Positions 42,601 to 50,769 of a DNA stretch of 64,000 bases are shown here, piece after piece (position 1 is the first letter of the stretch; each line of letters starts with the position of its first letter). Source of the stretch: Sphingomonas_E sp042693015 (GTDB taxonomy: Bacteria; Pseudomonadota; Alphaproteobacteria; Sphingomonadales; Sphingomonadaceae); assembly GCF_042693015.1 (NCBI RefSeq), contig NZ_CP170544.1:4898001-4962000 (forward strand), read 5' to 3'. A model generated the notes under the pieces. That model ran no database searches, was not told the DNA's origin, and saw nothing but the letters and a program-made list of their open reading frames with translations. A program made the position numbers and the translations under genes.

Positions 42601-43092
42601 CGCGTGGGTAGCCGAGAGGCGGCGGATGGTGTCGCCACTGTCCCAGCCCAGCACATTGAGCGTGGGAAGGTCGCCATGCGCCCTATCCTCGTGGAAATGC
42701 GCGAAGGCGAGGCCGCGCTCCGCCCCCGCTCCATGCGCAGCGATGAAGAGCAAGTCACCCTTGTCCCAAGCGGCCCGGCTGCCGGCATTAGCCGAGGCGC
42801 GCTTTTTTACTGCCAGATGACCCAGAATGCGGCGCAGCACTGTCACCGGGATCTTGCGGTGGGGAAGGCTGAGGAAGAAGATGCCCCAAGGCTCACGCTC
42901 GATCGGGCGGAGCTGCTTAATCTCCACTTGGCCGGCGACTTCGTCGACCTTGAGGCCGAACTCCTTGGGATCCCATTCGTAGGTAAGATCGTCGAAGCTA
43001 TATTCCTCGATGGGCCAGTCCAACTGGTCGCGCAGATAGTCGATCAGCGCGGGGAAGCTGGTGATCTGATCGAGTTTGCCGGTGTCGAGCAT
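39604..43092 (-). CDS. Type ISP-like N6-adenine DNA methyltransferase with target-recognition domain
   Basis: An enzyme of about 1,162 aa. An N-terminal domain (about 1-340) begins with a WGIFFLSLPHRKIPVTVLRRIL block found in this methyltransferase group. The gamma-class N6-adenine methyltransferase core (about 355-600) has YTPRPVV, motif I ILDPATGTGTFLVE and catalytic motif IV NPPY (about 558-561). The C-terminal 500 residues match the type ISP target-recognition region. True type ISP enzymes carry nuclease, helicase and methyltransferase in one chain; here nuclease and helicase are in the preceding gene. The start is the ATG sharing base 43092 with the helicase stop (TGATG). Confidence 0.9.
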   Translation of the reverse strand: MLDTGKLDQITSFPALIDYLRDQLDWPIEEYSFDDLTYEWDPKEFGLKVDEVAGQVEIKQLRPIEREPWGIFFLSLPHRKIPVTVLRRILGHLAVKKRASANAGSRAAWDKGDLLFIAAHGAGAERGLAFAHFHEDRAHGDLPTLNVLGWDSGDTIRRLSATHATLKDKLHWRDPSENDEQWRARWTAGFREKPGEVVATSRAMAKELARLAREIRRRANELLEQENDSGPLRTLHKAFKEALIHDLKHDDFADMYAQTIAYGLLSARISRESGALIADDTTALAPPTNPFLKELLETFLHAGGRKGGMDFDELGVNNVVEMLRRANMEAVLRDFDDRNPNEDPVIHFYELFLKEYDSKKRMQRGVFYTPRPVVNFIVRSVDEVLRTEFGLEDGLASTATWGEVIAAKPEIKLPECTKEDDPFVRILDPATGTGTFLVETVDLVYARMEEKWRKAGKSKVEIAALWNDYVPNHLLPRLYAFELMMAPYAIAHMKLGLKLFETGYRFGSDERARIYLTNALEPAQDFDMQLEFMSSALAHEAKAANAAKEEAFTVVMGNPPYSLESGNLNDQHKVVVQRYRFLDGVRIKERAALQFEKVINDDYVKFTAFGERLIASSGIGCSCTITSHGFVDSLFLRGMRSELLKTYKGLAVLDLHGNSAKQEESPEGGSNQNVFDIQQGVAITLGVAKPETQPVFAKGDLWGDRDEKHHRIAGHTIYELTREAPFPRSPKYLFASGNATGDSCYENFPAVSDIFRQYGAGFITARDNLVLDFDRQIVADRVKAFGSPDLTDAEALETFNVSDKKGWSVEKARASLRRSDIENDMEEALYRPFDYRALFYNDALVWGRSFPTMRHIVGVRNNVSLITTKVTKDRWDVGCTTRVTAHKAVSAYDTSSVFPLFLAPDGVGKGVTPNFQPSVVSRTIELIGLAFDDGSASQQPSSAAESLANREQVAPPTRERGDLTATFGPRDVFDWIYAALHSPAYRARYADYLKSDFARVPLPGSRELFQALVPLGTRLVALHLLDVDTAPELKDPKEVRFAGHGETRVEQVPAWTVPSGGRVNISAHRWFEGVPERVWNFHIGGYQPAQKWLKDRAAKGGKKANPGRILTADDQLHYRRMIVAMDKTIDLMGEIDRVIDAHGGWPGAFKGMSDDAKTEAAK

Positions 43093-46000
43093 CAGTTGAG
43101 TTCCATCCACGCCTTTAGGATCGGCTTGACGCCAGCAGGTGCCTGAACCTGTCTTAGATATGTGTTGCCGATGTGGCGCTCGATCGTCTCGCGCGCCTGA
43201 CGCAGCGTGTCACGCGAGGTGTCGAGGCGGCGCTGCGTCTCCGGCGTGCTTCGGATCATGTCCGATATTTGCGCCGCGCTTTCACCGATCTGGCTGGTTG
43301 CGAGATCGAGATAATACCACGCGACGCGGCCATCCGCGTCGGTCCAATTTTCGGCCTCCTCGGCTTCGGGGTCAGGATCGGGCCGGCGACCGGGGAGCGA
43401 CCAACAGAAGAAAATGCCCTTGGGCGCACCTACCAGGCGCTCGCGTCCACTGAAAATGCGGTTGGGAAGGCTCACGAGGCGCGCGTCTAGCGCAGGATCG
43501 GACAGCAGCAGGTCACGTAGCTCATTGCGTAGCCGCTCCTCGGCCGTTTCCTCGCCCTCCATTGCCTGGTTGAGGTCGCGCAGATCATCATAGTCATCGC
43601 TGGCGGTCAGCAGCTTCCTGCCCTCGATGCCAAACAGCTTGGAGATGCGGAGCGCCTTGCCAGCGACGCGATTGTAGAGGTTGAGCAGCCGATCGACATC
43701 GCCGGGCGGTAGGAAGTTCCAATAGGCGACACGCCCGCGCAGCTTCGCGACCTCCGGGTGATCCTTGACCAGCTTGGCTTCGATCGCCGGGTTCATGCGT
43801 CGGTCGACACGGCCAATCCGCTGCATCAAGCGCACTGGGTTCCAATGGAGGTCGTAGTTGATGAGGCGCGTCGCGTCCTGGAGGTTCAGGCCCTCCGACA
43901 GAACGTCGGTCGAGATGAGAACGCGGGTCTCGGGCGCTTTGCGGTCGGCGAGTTCCTGGCTCGAAGAGCCGTTATAATAGGGTGCAAAGCGCTTAATCAC
44001 CTCACCACGGTCTATCTTGGTTGCAGAGTCGACTTCCTCGACACCTTCGACCCCAGCCTCGCGCAACTGATCGCGTAAGAAGCGAGCGGTGGTCATGTAC
44101 TCGGTGAAGATCAGGACCTTGTGCTCTTTCAGCACCGGGTCCGTCTTGAGGAGCGTGATGAGCGCCTTCAGCTTACCGTCCTGGTCTGGCGTGAAGGCCC
44201 GAAGTTCGTGGATAAAGCGAGCAAGCTGGATGAGGTCGTTGTAGGTTTCGTCTAGGATCGCCTCCACGTCATATTGGTCGCGATCGAGCCTATCGACCGA
44301 AAGCAGCATTTCCGGCGTGACCAGGTCGTCGCCTTCCTCGCGCTCTTCATCCCGCCACGCGGCTTGGCGAGCGGCGATGAACTCGATGATGTCCTCGTGA
44401 CGGTGTTTCTCGCGCTCCAGCCGGCGCTTTTCCTCTGGCGTCTCCACATGCGCCTCGGCAAAGGTGAGCAGCTTAGTGAACAGCCGTTGGCAGCTATGGT
44501 CGAAGGCAACCGTCGAGCTCTCGAGTTTCTTGAGCAGCCCGACGCGGATCAGGCGAACCACCTGTCTGCGGCGACCGCGATCGAAGTCGCTAACCGTCTC
44601 GTCGCCCACTCCTTTGGGGAAATCGTCAGGGTTGTAGATGGCGAGTGAAAGCAGAGGCCGCGAGCGAGCGAAGGCGTCCTCAACGAGTTCAAGCAGCGTG
44701 GATTGAAGAGTGCTGCTTTTGTAATTGGCGACAATTGGATCGTCGCGGACGGGGAAGACAGCCGCTCCCTTGGTTTCCTTCAGCTGACTTGCCTTCACAT
44801 AAGCCCGGCTTCGCTGCACGACGAGCTCACTCACGATCGGGTCGAGGGCGAAGACCTCGTGCGCTTCGCCGCTCATCACGTCCTCATCCACGGCGAAGAG
44901 GTCACCCTGCGCATCGGATGACGCTTCGCCGCTCGCTTGGCGGATTTTTTTCTCTAGCGATCGGAAATGACCCTTCAGCGAATGGATGCCGAGAGGGGCG
45001 CGTTTCAGCTTCTCGCCGTCGCCCGCAAAAAGCCCAATCAGGTGCATGAGGTCGAGGATGCTGTTGTTCACCGGGGTTGCGGTAAGCAGGTACATTTCCT
45101 TGCCCTGCGCGATCCGTTGCAACGTGCGGTAGCGGGACTCGCTGCGCTGGCCTTCGCCGGCCACGCCAGGGTTGCGAAAGTTATGCGCCTCGTCGATGAT
45201 GATCGCGTCGGCTTGATCGGCGACCTGCTGGAGTTCCTCGGACAGCTTGTCGCGGCTCAGGTCCGTGTGGTTCATGATCTTGAGGTTGCTGAACACGCCA
45301 TCGGCGAGCCGGGGCAGATACTTACGCAGATTGGCGATCCATACCGACTCGCGCGCCGATTTAGGCACGAGCAACAGCACCTTTTTGCGCTCATGTTGAA
45401 CCAGGCGCTCAAGCACCATTAGGCCCACGAAGGTCTTGCCGAGACCGACGCCATCGCAGAGAAAGGCGCCGCCATAGCGCCTCGCGATCTTCATCAGGGC
45501 ACCGTAGCCTTCGCGCTGATAACCGTCGAGCAGCGGCCAGATCATTGACTGCTGCTTCTCCCACTCACCAGCGGAAAGCTCCTTGTGCGCAAAATATTCC
45601 AACAAGGAGCGGGCATAGATGTCGAATGGCGTGAACTCTTGGATGTGCCGTTCGACCGTCCGGAGCATCTCCGGCGTAACGTCTTCGGCTTCCTCCCAGT
45701 GTTCCTCATACCACTCCTGCAGAACGCTCACAGGCTGACCGGTGATCTGCACGTTGAGCTCGATGTTTTGCGTGAGGCCAGGGCGCGTGAAGTTGGATGA
45801 GCCAACCAATGCGGCCGATCCGATAACCTCCTGCCTAGCGTGGGTGATGTATGCTTTGGCGTGGAATTTCGCCTTGCGATACACGCGGGCCCGTATCTTT
45901 CCCGTGCGCAGAGACTCGGCAATCGCGGGAACGCCGCTTAGGAAGTCATTCTTTTCCTTTTCGGCTTCCAGGCTATCGTTCAATCGGGTGACGCGCTCGC

Positions 46001-46253
46001 TGACAGCGCGTTGGAAAGCATTTTTGGTACGACGACTGACTTCGTCGCCCATGAGGATGCGGATCGCGTCGACCTTCTGCCACTCCTCATCGAGAGCGAG
46101 AAGGGAGCCGATCTCCCAATAGGCCGTGGCAACGTCGATGCCCTTGGATAGACCGCACCAATCGTGGAGGTAGCGTTGGGCCTTCCAGTCCTCGTCCCTA
46201 TTGTCGACGATGAACAATTCGCTTCCGGTACGCACGCTGTTACGCTTCGGCAT
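43092..46253 (-). CDS. PLD-nuclease / SNF2-type helicase fusion
   Basis: A 1,053-aa protein. The N-terminal phospholipase D-like domain (about 15-190) has FHAKAYI (His131, Lys133) and VGSSNFTRPGL, the half-motif pair used by PLD nucleases. The usual Asp of HxKx4D is His here (HAKAYITH). The SF2/SNF2 helicase follows: Walker A DGVGLGKT (267-274), DEAH (354-357), LLTATPVNN, and motifs V/VI TDVLSEGLNLQ...QRIGRVDRR. The ATG at 46253 follows AGGGGGAA by 5 bases; a frame to 46514 overlaps the upstream gene. It is likely the translocating, cutting arm of the restriction system. TGATG overlap with the methyltransferase. Confidence 0.9.
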   Translation of the reverse strand: MPKRNSVRTGSELFIVDNRDEDWKAQRYLHDWCGLSKGIDVATAYWEIGSLLALDEEWQKVDAIRILMGDEVSRRTKNAFQRAVSERVTRLNDSLEAEKEKNDFLSGVPAIAESLRTGKIRARVYRKAKFHAKAYITHARQEVIGSAALVGSSNFTRPGLTQNIELNVQITGQPVSVLQEWYEEHWEEAEDVTPEMLRTVERHIQEFTPFDIYARSLLEYFAHKELSAGEWEKQQSMIWPLLDGYQREGYGALMKIARRYGGAFLCDGVGLGKTFVGLMVLERLVQHERKKVLLLVPKSARESVWIANLRKYLPRLADGVFSNLKIMNHTDLSRDKLSEELQQVADQADAIIIDEAHNFRNPGVAGEGQRSESRYRTLQRIAQGKEMYLLTATPVNNSILDLMHLIGLFAGDGEKLKRAPLGIHSLKGHFRSLEKKIRQASGEASSDAQGDLFAVDEDVMSGEAHEVFALDPIVSELVVQRSRAYVKASQLKETKGAAVFPVRDDPIVANYKSSTLQSTLLELVEDAFARSRPLLSLAIYNPDDFPKGVGDETVSDFDRGRRRQVVRLIRVGLLKKLESSTVAFDHSCQRLFTKLLTFAEAHVETPEEKRRLEREKHRHEDIIEFIAARQAAWRDEEREEGDDLVTPEMLLSVDRLDRDQYDVEAILDETYNDLIQLARFIHELRAFTPDQDGKLKALITLLKTDPVLKEHKVLIFTEYMTTARFLRDQLREAGVEGVEEVDSATKIDRGEVIKRFAPYYNGSSSQELADRKAPETRVLISTDVLSEGLNLQDATRLINYDLHWNPVRLMQRIGRVDRRMNPAIEAKLVKDHPEVAKLRGRVAYWNFLPPGDVDRLLNLYNRVAGKALRISKLFGIEGRKLLTASDDYDDLRDLNQAMEGEETAEERLRNELRDLLLSDPALDARLVSLPNRIFSGRERLVGAPKGIFFCWSLPGRRPDPDPEAEEAENWTDADGRVAWYYLDLATSQIGESAAQISDMIRSTPETQRRLDTSRDTLRQARETIERHIGNTYLRQVQAPAGVKPILKAWMELN

Positions 46254-46431
46254 TAGTTCCCCCTGTTTTCGAAGCTTAGGCGGAGGTTGCTTCAGCGGCA
46301 ACGCTGTATGACGGGGCTGTAGAACGAAATCGCTGGCATCGCACCACGGGCCAAGATGGAGCACGAGCGACCATCGCTCCTGCGGCCGCACATACGAGCA
46401 CTCGGAAATCCGCAGTCTGTGAAAGCTTCGG

Positions 46432-46914
46432 TCACTGCCATTCCTCGTCGGCCTCGGAGTGAAGCGCGACACCATAGACCGCGCCAGATCCATATCGAAG
46501 CTTTGAAGCGACAAAGCTGATGAACTGGATCCGACCGGCTTGCGCGACTAAGACAAGTTCCGACATCCGCTCAACAGGCACGAAAATGTAAGCCTCAAGC
46601 ACATCGCCTCTCCCCGACAAATTGCCGAGGCAGCGAGCCGCAGCGGTGAGAGGTTCTTCCAATATGCCCTGTCTGGCGCTCAGGGTCACCTTACCCAAGG
46701 CGTATTTGCTGCGCTCTGTCCGAATGAGCTCACCTGCGAAATCGAGTGTCGCCAGCTCTGAATAGGCCATTCCGTCCCACCGGCTCTTTGGATCACTTGA
46801 GCGAAGGGAGTAATCGTAGCCCCAGGCGGTCACCTTAAGAACGTGATGAACGCGCTCAACGTCGGTTCGTGACCGGCCTTTTCGCACGCTCGTCGACCTT
46901 GGCGCTTTGGTCAC
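46432..46914 (-). CDS. Unknown 160-aa protein heading the defence-like operon
   Basis: A basic N-terminus (KAPRSTSVRKGRSRTDVERVHH) is followed by a beta-rich body (KVTAWGYDYSLRSSDPKSRWDGMAYSELATLDFAGELI, LEAYIFVPVERMSELVLVAQAGRIQFISFV). No known family. The start is a GTG. It lies 178 bases upstream of the helicase gene in the same direction and may share its promoter or have its own. It is the last island gene before attR. Confidence 0.6.
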   Translation of the reverse strand: MTKAPRSTSVRKGRSRTDVERVHHVLKVTAWGYDYSLRSSDPKSRWDGMAYSELATLDFAGELIRTERSKYALGKVTLSARQGILEEPLTAAARCLGNLSGRGDVLEAYIFVPVERMSELVLVAQAGRIQFISFVASKLRYGSGAVYGVALHSEADEEWQ

Positions 46915-47107
46915 GTACTTGACTCCGGCAGGGCCTGAAATTTTCCGTATCTGTTTCTTAAAGCTTAGGATTTTCTACGACGTCACCCGCAGTGGTCGGT
47001 CGGGTCAGGGTGAACCAACCACTGAAACGGAACAAGGTCATAAAGGCGACAAATGGGACAAAGCTGATGCTGGATACCGCAAAAAACGGGAGATTTGCGC
47101 GGGTGAG

Positions 47108-47158
47108 CTGTGTTGACATCGCAGGGGTCGCAAGTTCAATCCTTGCCACGCCCACCAT
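47108..47158 (+). repeat. attR, 51-bp direct repeat
   Basis: Second copy of the tRNA-Val 3' end. It lacks the acceptor 5' half and D-arm, so it cannot form a tRNA. The chromosomal terminator that originally followed tRNA-Val lies directly behind it. Confidence 0.93.
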
Positions 47159-47160
47159 TC

Positions 47161-47197
47161 AAAAAGCCCGTCAACTCAATGAGTTGGCGGGCTTTTT
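47161..47197 (+). terminator. Original chromosomal terminator of tRNA-Val, now behind attR
   Basis: AAAAAGCCCG-CAACTC pairs with GAGTTG-CGGGCTTTTT around an AAT loop, with one mismatch, and ends in TTTTT. Its position directly behind attR fits the displaced 3' flank of the tRNA gene. Confidence 0.85.
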
Positions 47198-47360
47198 CAT
47201 ATGTTTCGGGCGTCGCAACATCTCCATCACGAATCGTGCCCGGACATTCCGGTTCGAAGATCGCATAGTGGCTGCCGATCTTGGGACAACATGCGGTGCC
47301 CGAGAGTGGGTGGGTGCGGATGCATTTTGGCGTTCTTTATGCAAAGGCGAAGATAGACCG

Positions 47361-49097
47361 CTAATCGCGTCGCGGATCGAACGTCTGCGCCGCCTTCCTT
47401 GCGACGCGCTCGACATATTGTGCTGATGTGCCCGAGCGGTTGGCCGGCTTGACGACACGCTCGAGTGGCATGCCCATCGCAACCAATGTCACGTCCCAAT
47501 CTTCTCCACGGAGCCGTTGCAGCCGTTCGTGGCGCGCGAAGAGACTTTCGACCTGCGGCAAGGCCGGGCGGGCCGACGCACCGAGGGCGCGCAAGGCCCT
47601 TCGAACGGCATTGATCGCTTCGCTGGCATCGCCATAGCCATACTTCCCGGGATCGACCGTTGCATGCTCTTCGAGCAACCTCAGGAGATCCGGCAGTGCT
47701 TCGGGGCCACGATCCGCCTGGCGCGCGATGATGGCCGTTGCGTAACGGCTTACATCGGGATCGGCCAAGATCGTCGCTTCTTCCGGCGTTTCTATCGCAA
47801 AGGCGCCAGCCGGAAGTTCACGAAGGGCACGGCCCCACTGTTTGTTCTCGCGGGCGCCTTCGCGGTCCATGATGCGGGCTTCGACAAGCCGACGGACACG
47901 CGACCCGTCATCGCCCATGGCGCGTAACGCAGCCCATAATCCGTCGGCACTCCTTATCCGTCGATCCGCAACGACTCGCTCGACGATGACGGCGTCGCTC
48001 GCGGTCATAGCTTTTGCCCGTTCAAAAGATGCGAGCCATTGGTTTGCGAGGCGGAAGGCCGCGTCGTCAGCGGCCCGAGACGGGTCGTCGAGGGCCCGGA
48101 CGAGCTCGGCTCGCGCCTTGGCCATGGCCGCCTCACGATCGACGCCCCGCGCAATGTTCGTGTGGGTGACCACCTGCTTTTCAAATTCGAGTTGGGCGTA
48201 TCGAGCGGGATGCGCGAGAGTGCGGGTCGACCATTCCATCCGTCCGCTTTCGATCCCACCCGTGTAGGTCGAGATGAGGGGCGCCGCTGGGGCGGCAATG
48301 GAAGCCACCTGGCGCCTTAGCAGGACGTTTCCGCGGTTGTCGCGCAGTTGACCAGTCTCGATCCGCCCGGCACGCGGAGATAGCGACCAGGGGCCGGGAC
48401 GGCCGTCGTGGACCGGTCGTTCGCTTGTTTCGATCACAAAGGCGGGCGGCGGCGCATCATCGTCACTGACAAGCTTCACCCCGGCCGCCAGTCGCAGATT
48501 CCATGCTGCTTCCAGGGCTCGCGGACCTGCCGACCAGTCTCCGGGCACTTTTTCCGCCGACGGATCATCGAAGCCGAAGCCATTTGGTATCACCGCCTCG
48601 CCCGGCGCAGCAACGGGAACAAGCCGCCAGGTGCGGATGCTATCCTTCTTTTGTCCCTTGATCACGATCGTCACGCCCGTGACTCCCGGCGTGGTCAGCA
48701 GGGCAACGCACAAATTGTCGCAACGGTTCTCAAACCTACGCTCAACGCGAATATGTCCGTCCAGCGCGATCGGCGCGGGGGGCTGGATGTCGGGAAGAAC
48801 TGCATCGGCAAGCAATGCTCTGGCCCGCGCCAGACCGGGTTGCGGTAACGCCCAGAACAGCGCGAGCGTCAGCGAAGCGCTGCATATGAAGAGGAGAAAT
48901 CCGGAGAGAAAGGCTCCCAGGACAAAGCGGATAACCCCGAAAGCAAGACCGTAGAGGAAAGCCGATGGCGCAAATGCAAGGATGAGACCGGGCACGATGC
49001 CGAGGAAAAGACCGAGCACCACCAGGCTGGGGACGGAAATCGCCACGGCAGCCAGCAGGCCGGTAACAATAAGATAGAGGCCGAGCATCAGCTTCAT
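47361..49097 (-). CDS. Membrane-anchored hypothetical protein with HEAT-like C-terminus
   Basis: A 578-aa protein. Three to four hydrophobic helices occupy the first 85 residues (LYLIVTGLLAAVAIS, LVVLGLFLGIVPGLILAF, FLLFICSASLTLALFWAL). A periplasmic or cytosolic beta-rich part follows (about 110-310), then from about 330 an Ala/Arg-rich helical region (ALPDLLRLLEEHA, INAVRRALRALGASARPALPQVESLF) that resembles HEAT repeats. One Cys pair (CDNLC) is seen. The function is unknown. It is the first chromosomal gene right of the island, divergent from the Tim44 gene. Confidence 0.72.
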   Translation of the reverse strand: MKLMLGLYLIVTGLLAAVAISVPSLVVLGLFLGIVPGLILAFAPSAFLYGLAFGVIRFVLGAFLSGFLLFICSASLTLALFWALPQPGLARARALLADAVLPDIQPPAPIALDGHIRVERRFENRCDNLCVALLTTPGVTGVTIVIKGQKKDSIRTWRLVPVAAPGEAVIPNGFGFDDPSAEKVPGDWSAGPRALEAAWNLRLAAGVKLVSDDDAPPPAFVIETSERPVHDGRPGPWSLSPRAGRIETGQLRDNRGNVLLRRQVASIAAPAAPLISTYTGGIESGRMEWSTRTLAHPARYAQLEFEKQVVTHTNIARGVDREAAMAKARAELVRALDDPSRAADDAAFRLANQWLASFERAKAMTASDAVIVERVVADRRIRSADGLWAALRAMGDDGSRVRRLVEARIMDREGARENKQWGRALRELPAGAFAIETPEEATILADPDVSRYATAIIARQADRGPEALPDLLRLLEEHATVDPGKYGYGDASEAINAVRRALRALGASARPALPQVESLFARHERLQRLRGEDWDVTLVAMGMPLERVVKPANRSGTSAQYVERVARKAAQTFDPRRD

Positions 49098-49381
49098 GCC
49101 AGCCGCAATAGATTTCCTCGTTTAATTATTGGTGTGAACATTTCGCTCGACGGGGACCTTATTGCCGATCACCTCTTGGCCCCTAGGCGCAGCGCCTGTA
49201 GCCGAACCGAACGGTGATGCGGGAAAACCGACGCTCCTTCGTCGAGCAGCAATTTGTCACATCGCAAGACGATGAGGCGGCCTAGTTGGGTCTCGGAGCT
49301 GGGCCGGAGCCTGATCATTGGGGCCAACGCCTGATGCGATTGCGGTTGCCCAACCTATATGGTGGAGCAGAAGGAGTTGAG

Positions 49382-50341
49382 ATGGCAGGTAAAAGATTTC
49401 AATATTTTGGCGCTCTTACAGCGGGGCTCGCCGTTTCTGTGATGTTGGCGGCGCCGGCCGATGCGCGGCGCGGCGGCAGCTTTGGCAGTCGGGGTTCGCG
49501 GACGCATGATGCGCCGACGGCAACCGCGACGGCGCCCAATCGGGTCGCGCCGGTCCAGCGCAGCATGACGGAAAACAGGAACCCGGCGCAGGGATCGGCA
49601 GCGCGTTCGCCGATGGCAAAGCCCGCTGCGGCCAAATCGGGTGGCCTGGCCAAGGGGCTGATCGGGGGCTTGATCGCCGGCGGTCTGATCGGTGCGCTGT
49701 TGGGCAACGGCTTTGGCTCGCTGGCCGGCGCCGGCTTCCTGATGGCGCTGTTACAGATCGCCTTGGTGGGCGGCCTCGCCTGGTTCCTATTGCGCATGTT
49801 CCGGCGCAAGCCGGTGCTGGCTGCCGCGCATAGCGGTGGCGTAGTATCGCCATTCACGGGCGGGCCGCAGCCGGTCGCCTCGGCATCGGCGGCGCCGTTC
49901 GCGACGGCTTATGCCACGACGGCGGGCGAAGATCGCGACATTCCGATCGAGCTGTCCGACAAGGCCGCGTTCGAGCGGCTTCTGGCCGCGGTGCAGGACG
50001 CATTTGGGCGGGAGGATTATGCCCGCCTCCGCGAGCTGACGACGCCCGAGGTGATGTCCTATTTCGCCGAGGAGCTGAGCCGGAACGCTACCAACGGGCG
50101 GCGTAACCAGGTAACCGGAACTGAGCTGATCGCGGCCGATGTCGCTGAGGCGTGGCGCGAGCATGATACGGACTATGCGACGATCGCGATGCGCTATGCG
50201 AGCATCGACGTTATGGTGGATCGCGCCACCGGAACGGTGATCGAGGGCGATCCGACGAATCCCACCGAGACGGCCGAGCTGTGGACGTTTGTGCGCAAGT
50301 CCGGGGACGTGTGGCGCCTTTCGGCTGTCCAGGCTGCCTGA
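49382..50341 (+). CDS. Tim44-domain inner-membrane protein
   Basis: A 319-aa protein with an N-terminal signal (about 8-30, ending in APADARRGGS). A Gly/Ala/Ser-rich linker follows, then two hydrophobic segments (GLIGGLIAGGLIGALLGNGFG and FLMALLQIALVGGLAWFLL, about 105-145), and a C-terminal Tim44-like domain (about 190-319: DKAAFERLLAAVQDAFGREDYARLRELTTPEVMSYFAEEL and WTFVRKSGDVWRLSAVQ). Bacterial Tim44-like proteins are poorly characterised and may help envelope protein handling. The ATG at 49382 follows AAGGAG by about 7 bases. Confidence 0.88.
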   Translation: MAGKRFQYFGALTAGLAVSVMLAAPADARRGGSFGSRGSRTHDAPTATATAPNRVAPVQRSMTENRNPAQGSAARSPMAKPAAAKSGGLAKGLIGGLIAGGLIGALLGNGFGSLAGAGFLMALLQIALVGGLAWFLLRMFRRKPVLAAAHSGGVVSPFTGGPQPVASASAAPFATAYATTAGEDRDIPIELSDKAAFERLLAAVQDAFGREDYARLRELTTPEVMSYFAEELSRNATNGRRNQVTGTELIAADVAEAWREHDTDYATIAMRYASIDVMVDRATGTVIEGDPTNPTETAELWTFVRKSGDVWRLSAVQAA

Positions 50342-50769
50342 GGCAGGATGCGGTGACGGCGGGGACCTCAAGCGCCCCGCCATCTGATAGTGCGTGGATG
50401 CGGCGACACCGCTGACGCGGCCACGATGCACGCCTGCTGTCGCCGCCATAGCAGCGTCGGATGGCATCAAAGGACATCTGATAGCTGCCGTCGCCAGTCA
50501 TCGAGCTTCGCCGTTCGCTTGGCGACGTGCCGCTGATCGCTGGGTGCAGTCGAAGCATATTCCGACTGGCTTGATGAAGGGCCGCAACCCGGCGAACCCC
50601 AAGCGTGCGGCAAGATGCTCACGTTCGAGCATAAGGAGATCGCGGACGCAGGCCCCTGATCTCGTCCCGATGCGTGGCCGACAGCTCCGCCAACACCTCT
50701 CTCGCGCGCAATGTCATTTGCAACTGCGCGCGCCGTCGATTCGTTATCGCGCGGTATGTCCGCCGCGCT
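50342..50769. other. 428-bp intergenic region; no gene seen
   Basis: Both strands were read. The open frames here are Arg/Ser/Pro-rich and lack ribosome sites. A GGCGGGG/CCCCGCC hairpin at 50358-50381 just behind the Tim44 gene may end its transcript, although no T-run follows. Nothing else is recognisable; a decayed gene is possible. Confidence 0.4.

Larger units (their letters stand above)
26755..47158. mobile_element. Integrated satellite-like genomic island in tRNA-Val
   Basis: A 20.4-kb insertion bounded by 51-bp identical direct repeats that reproduce the tRNA-Val 3' end. A tyrosine integrase reads toward the left end, next to attL. The left module (26.9-32.7 kb) holds integrase, HTH/excisionase-like gene, two unknown genes, prim-pol/helicase, a DUF1874-like protein and an XRE regulator. 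No capsid, tail, terminase, portal, relaxase or conjugation genes are present. This matches a P4/PICI-like phage satellite or a non-conjugative replicating island. The right module (33-47 kb) is a restriction/defence-like cargo. Confidence 0.88.

Noticed and set aside
34914..46253. A complete DISARM or BREX system
   Set aside because: The methyltransferase, SNF2 helicase and PLD domain recall DISARM, but no DUF1998 protein or second helicase (DrmA/DrmB) is present, and no BrxC, PglZ or BrxL for BREX.
46254..46514. Extension of the PLD-helicase start to 46514
   Set aside because: It overlaps the upstream 160-aa gene, has no homology-like pattern, and a strong AGGGGGAA site precedes the ATG at 46253.
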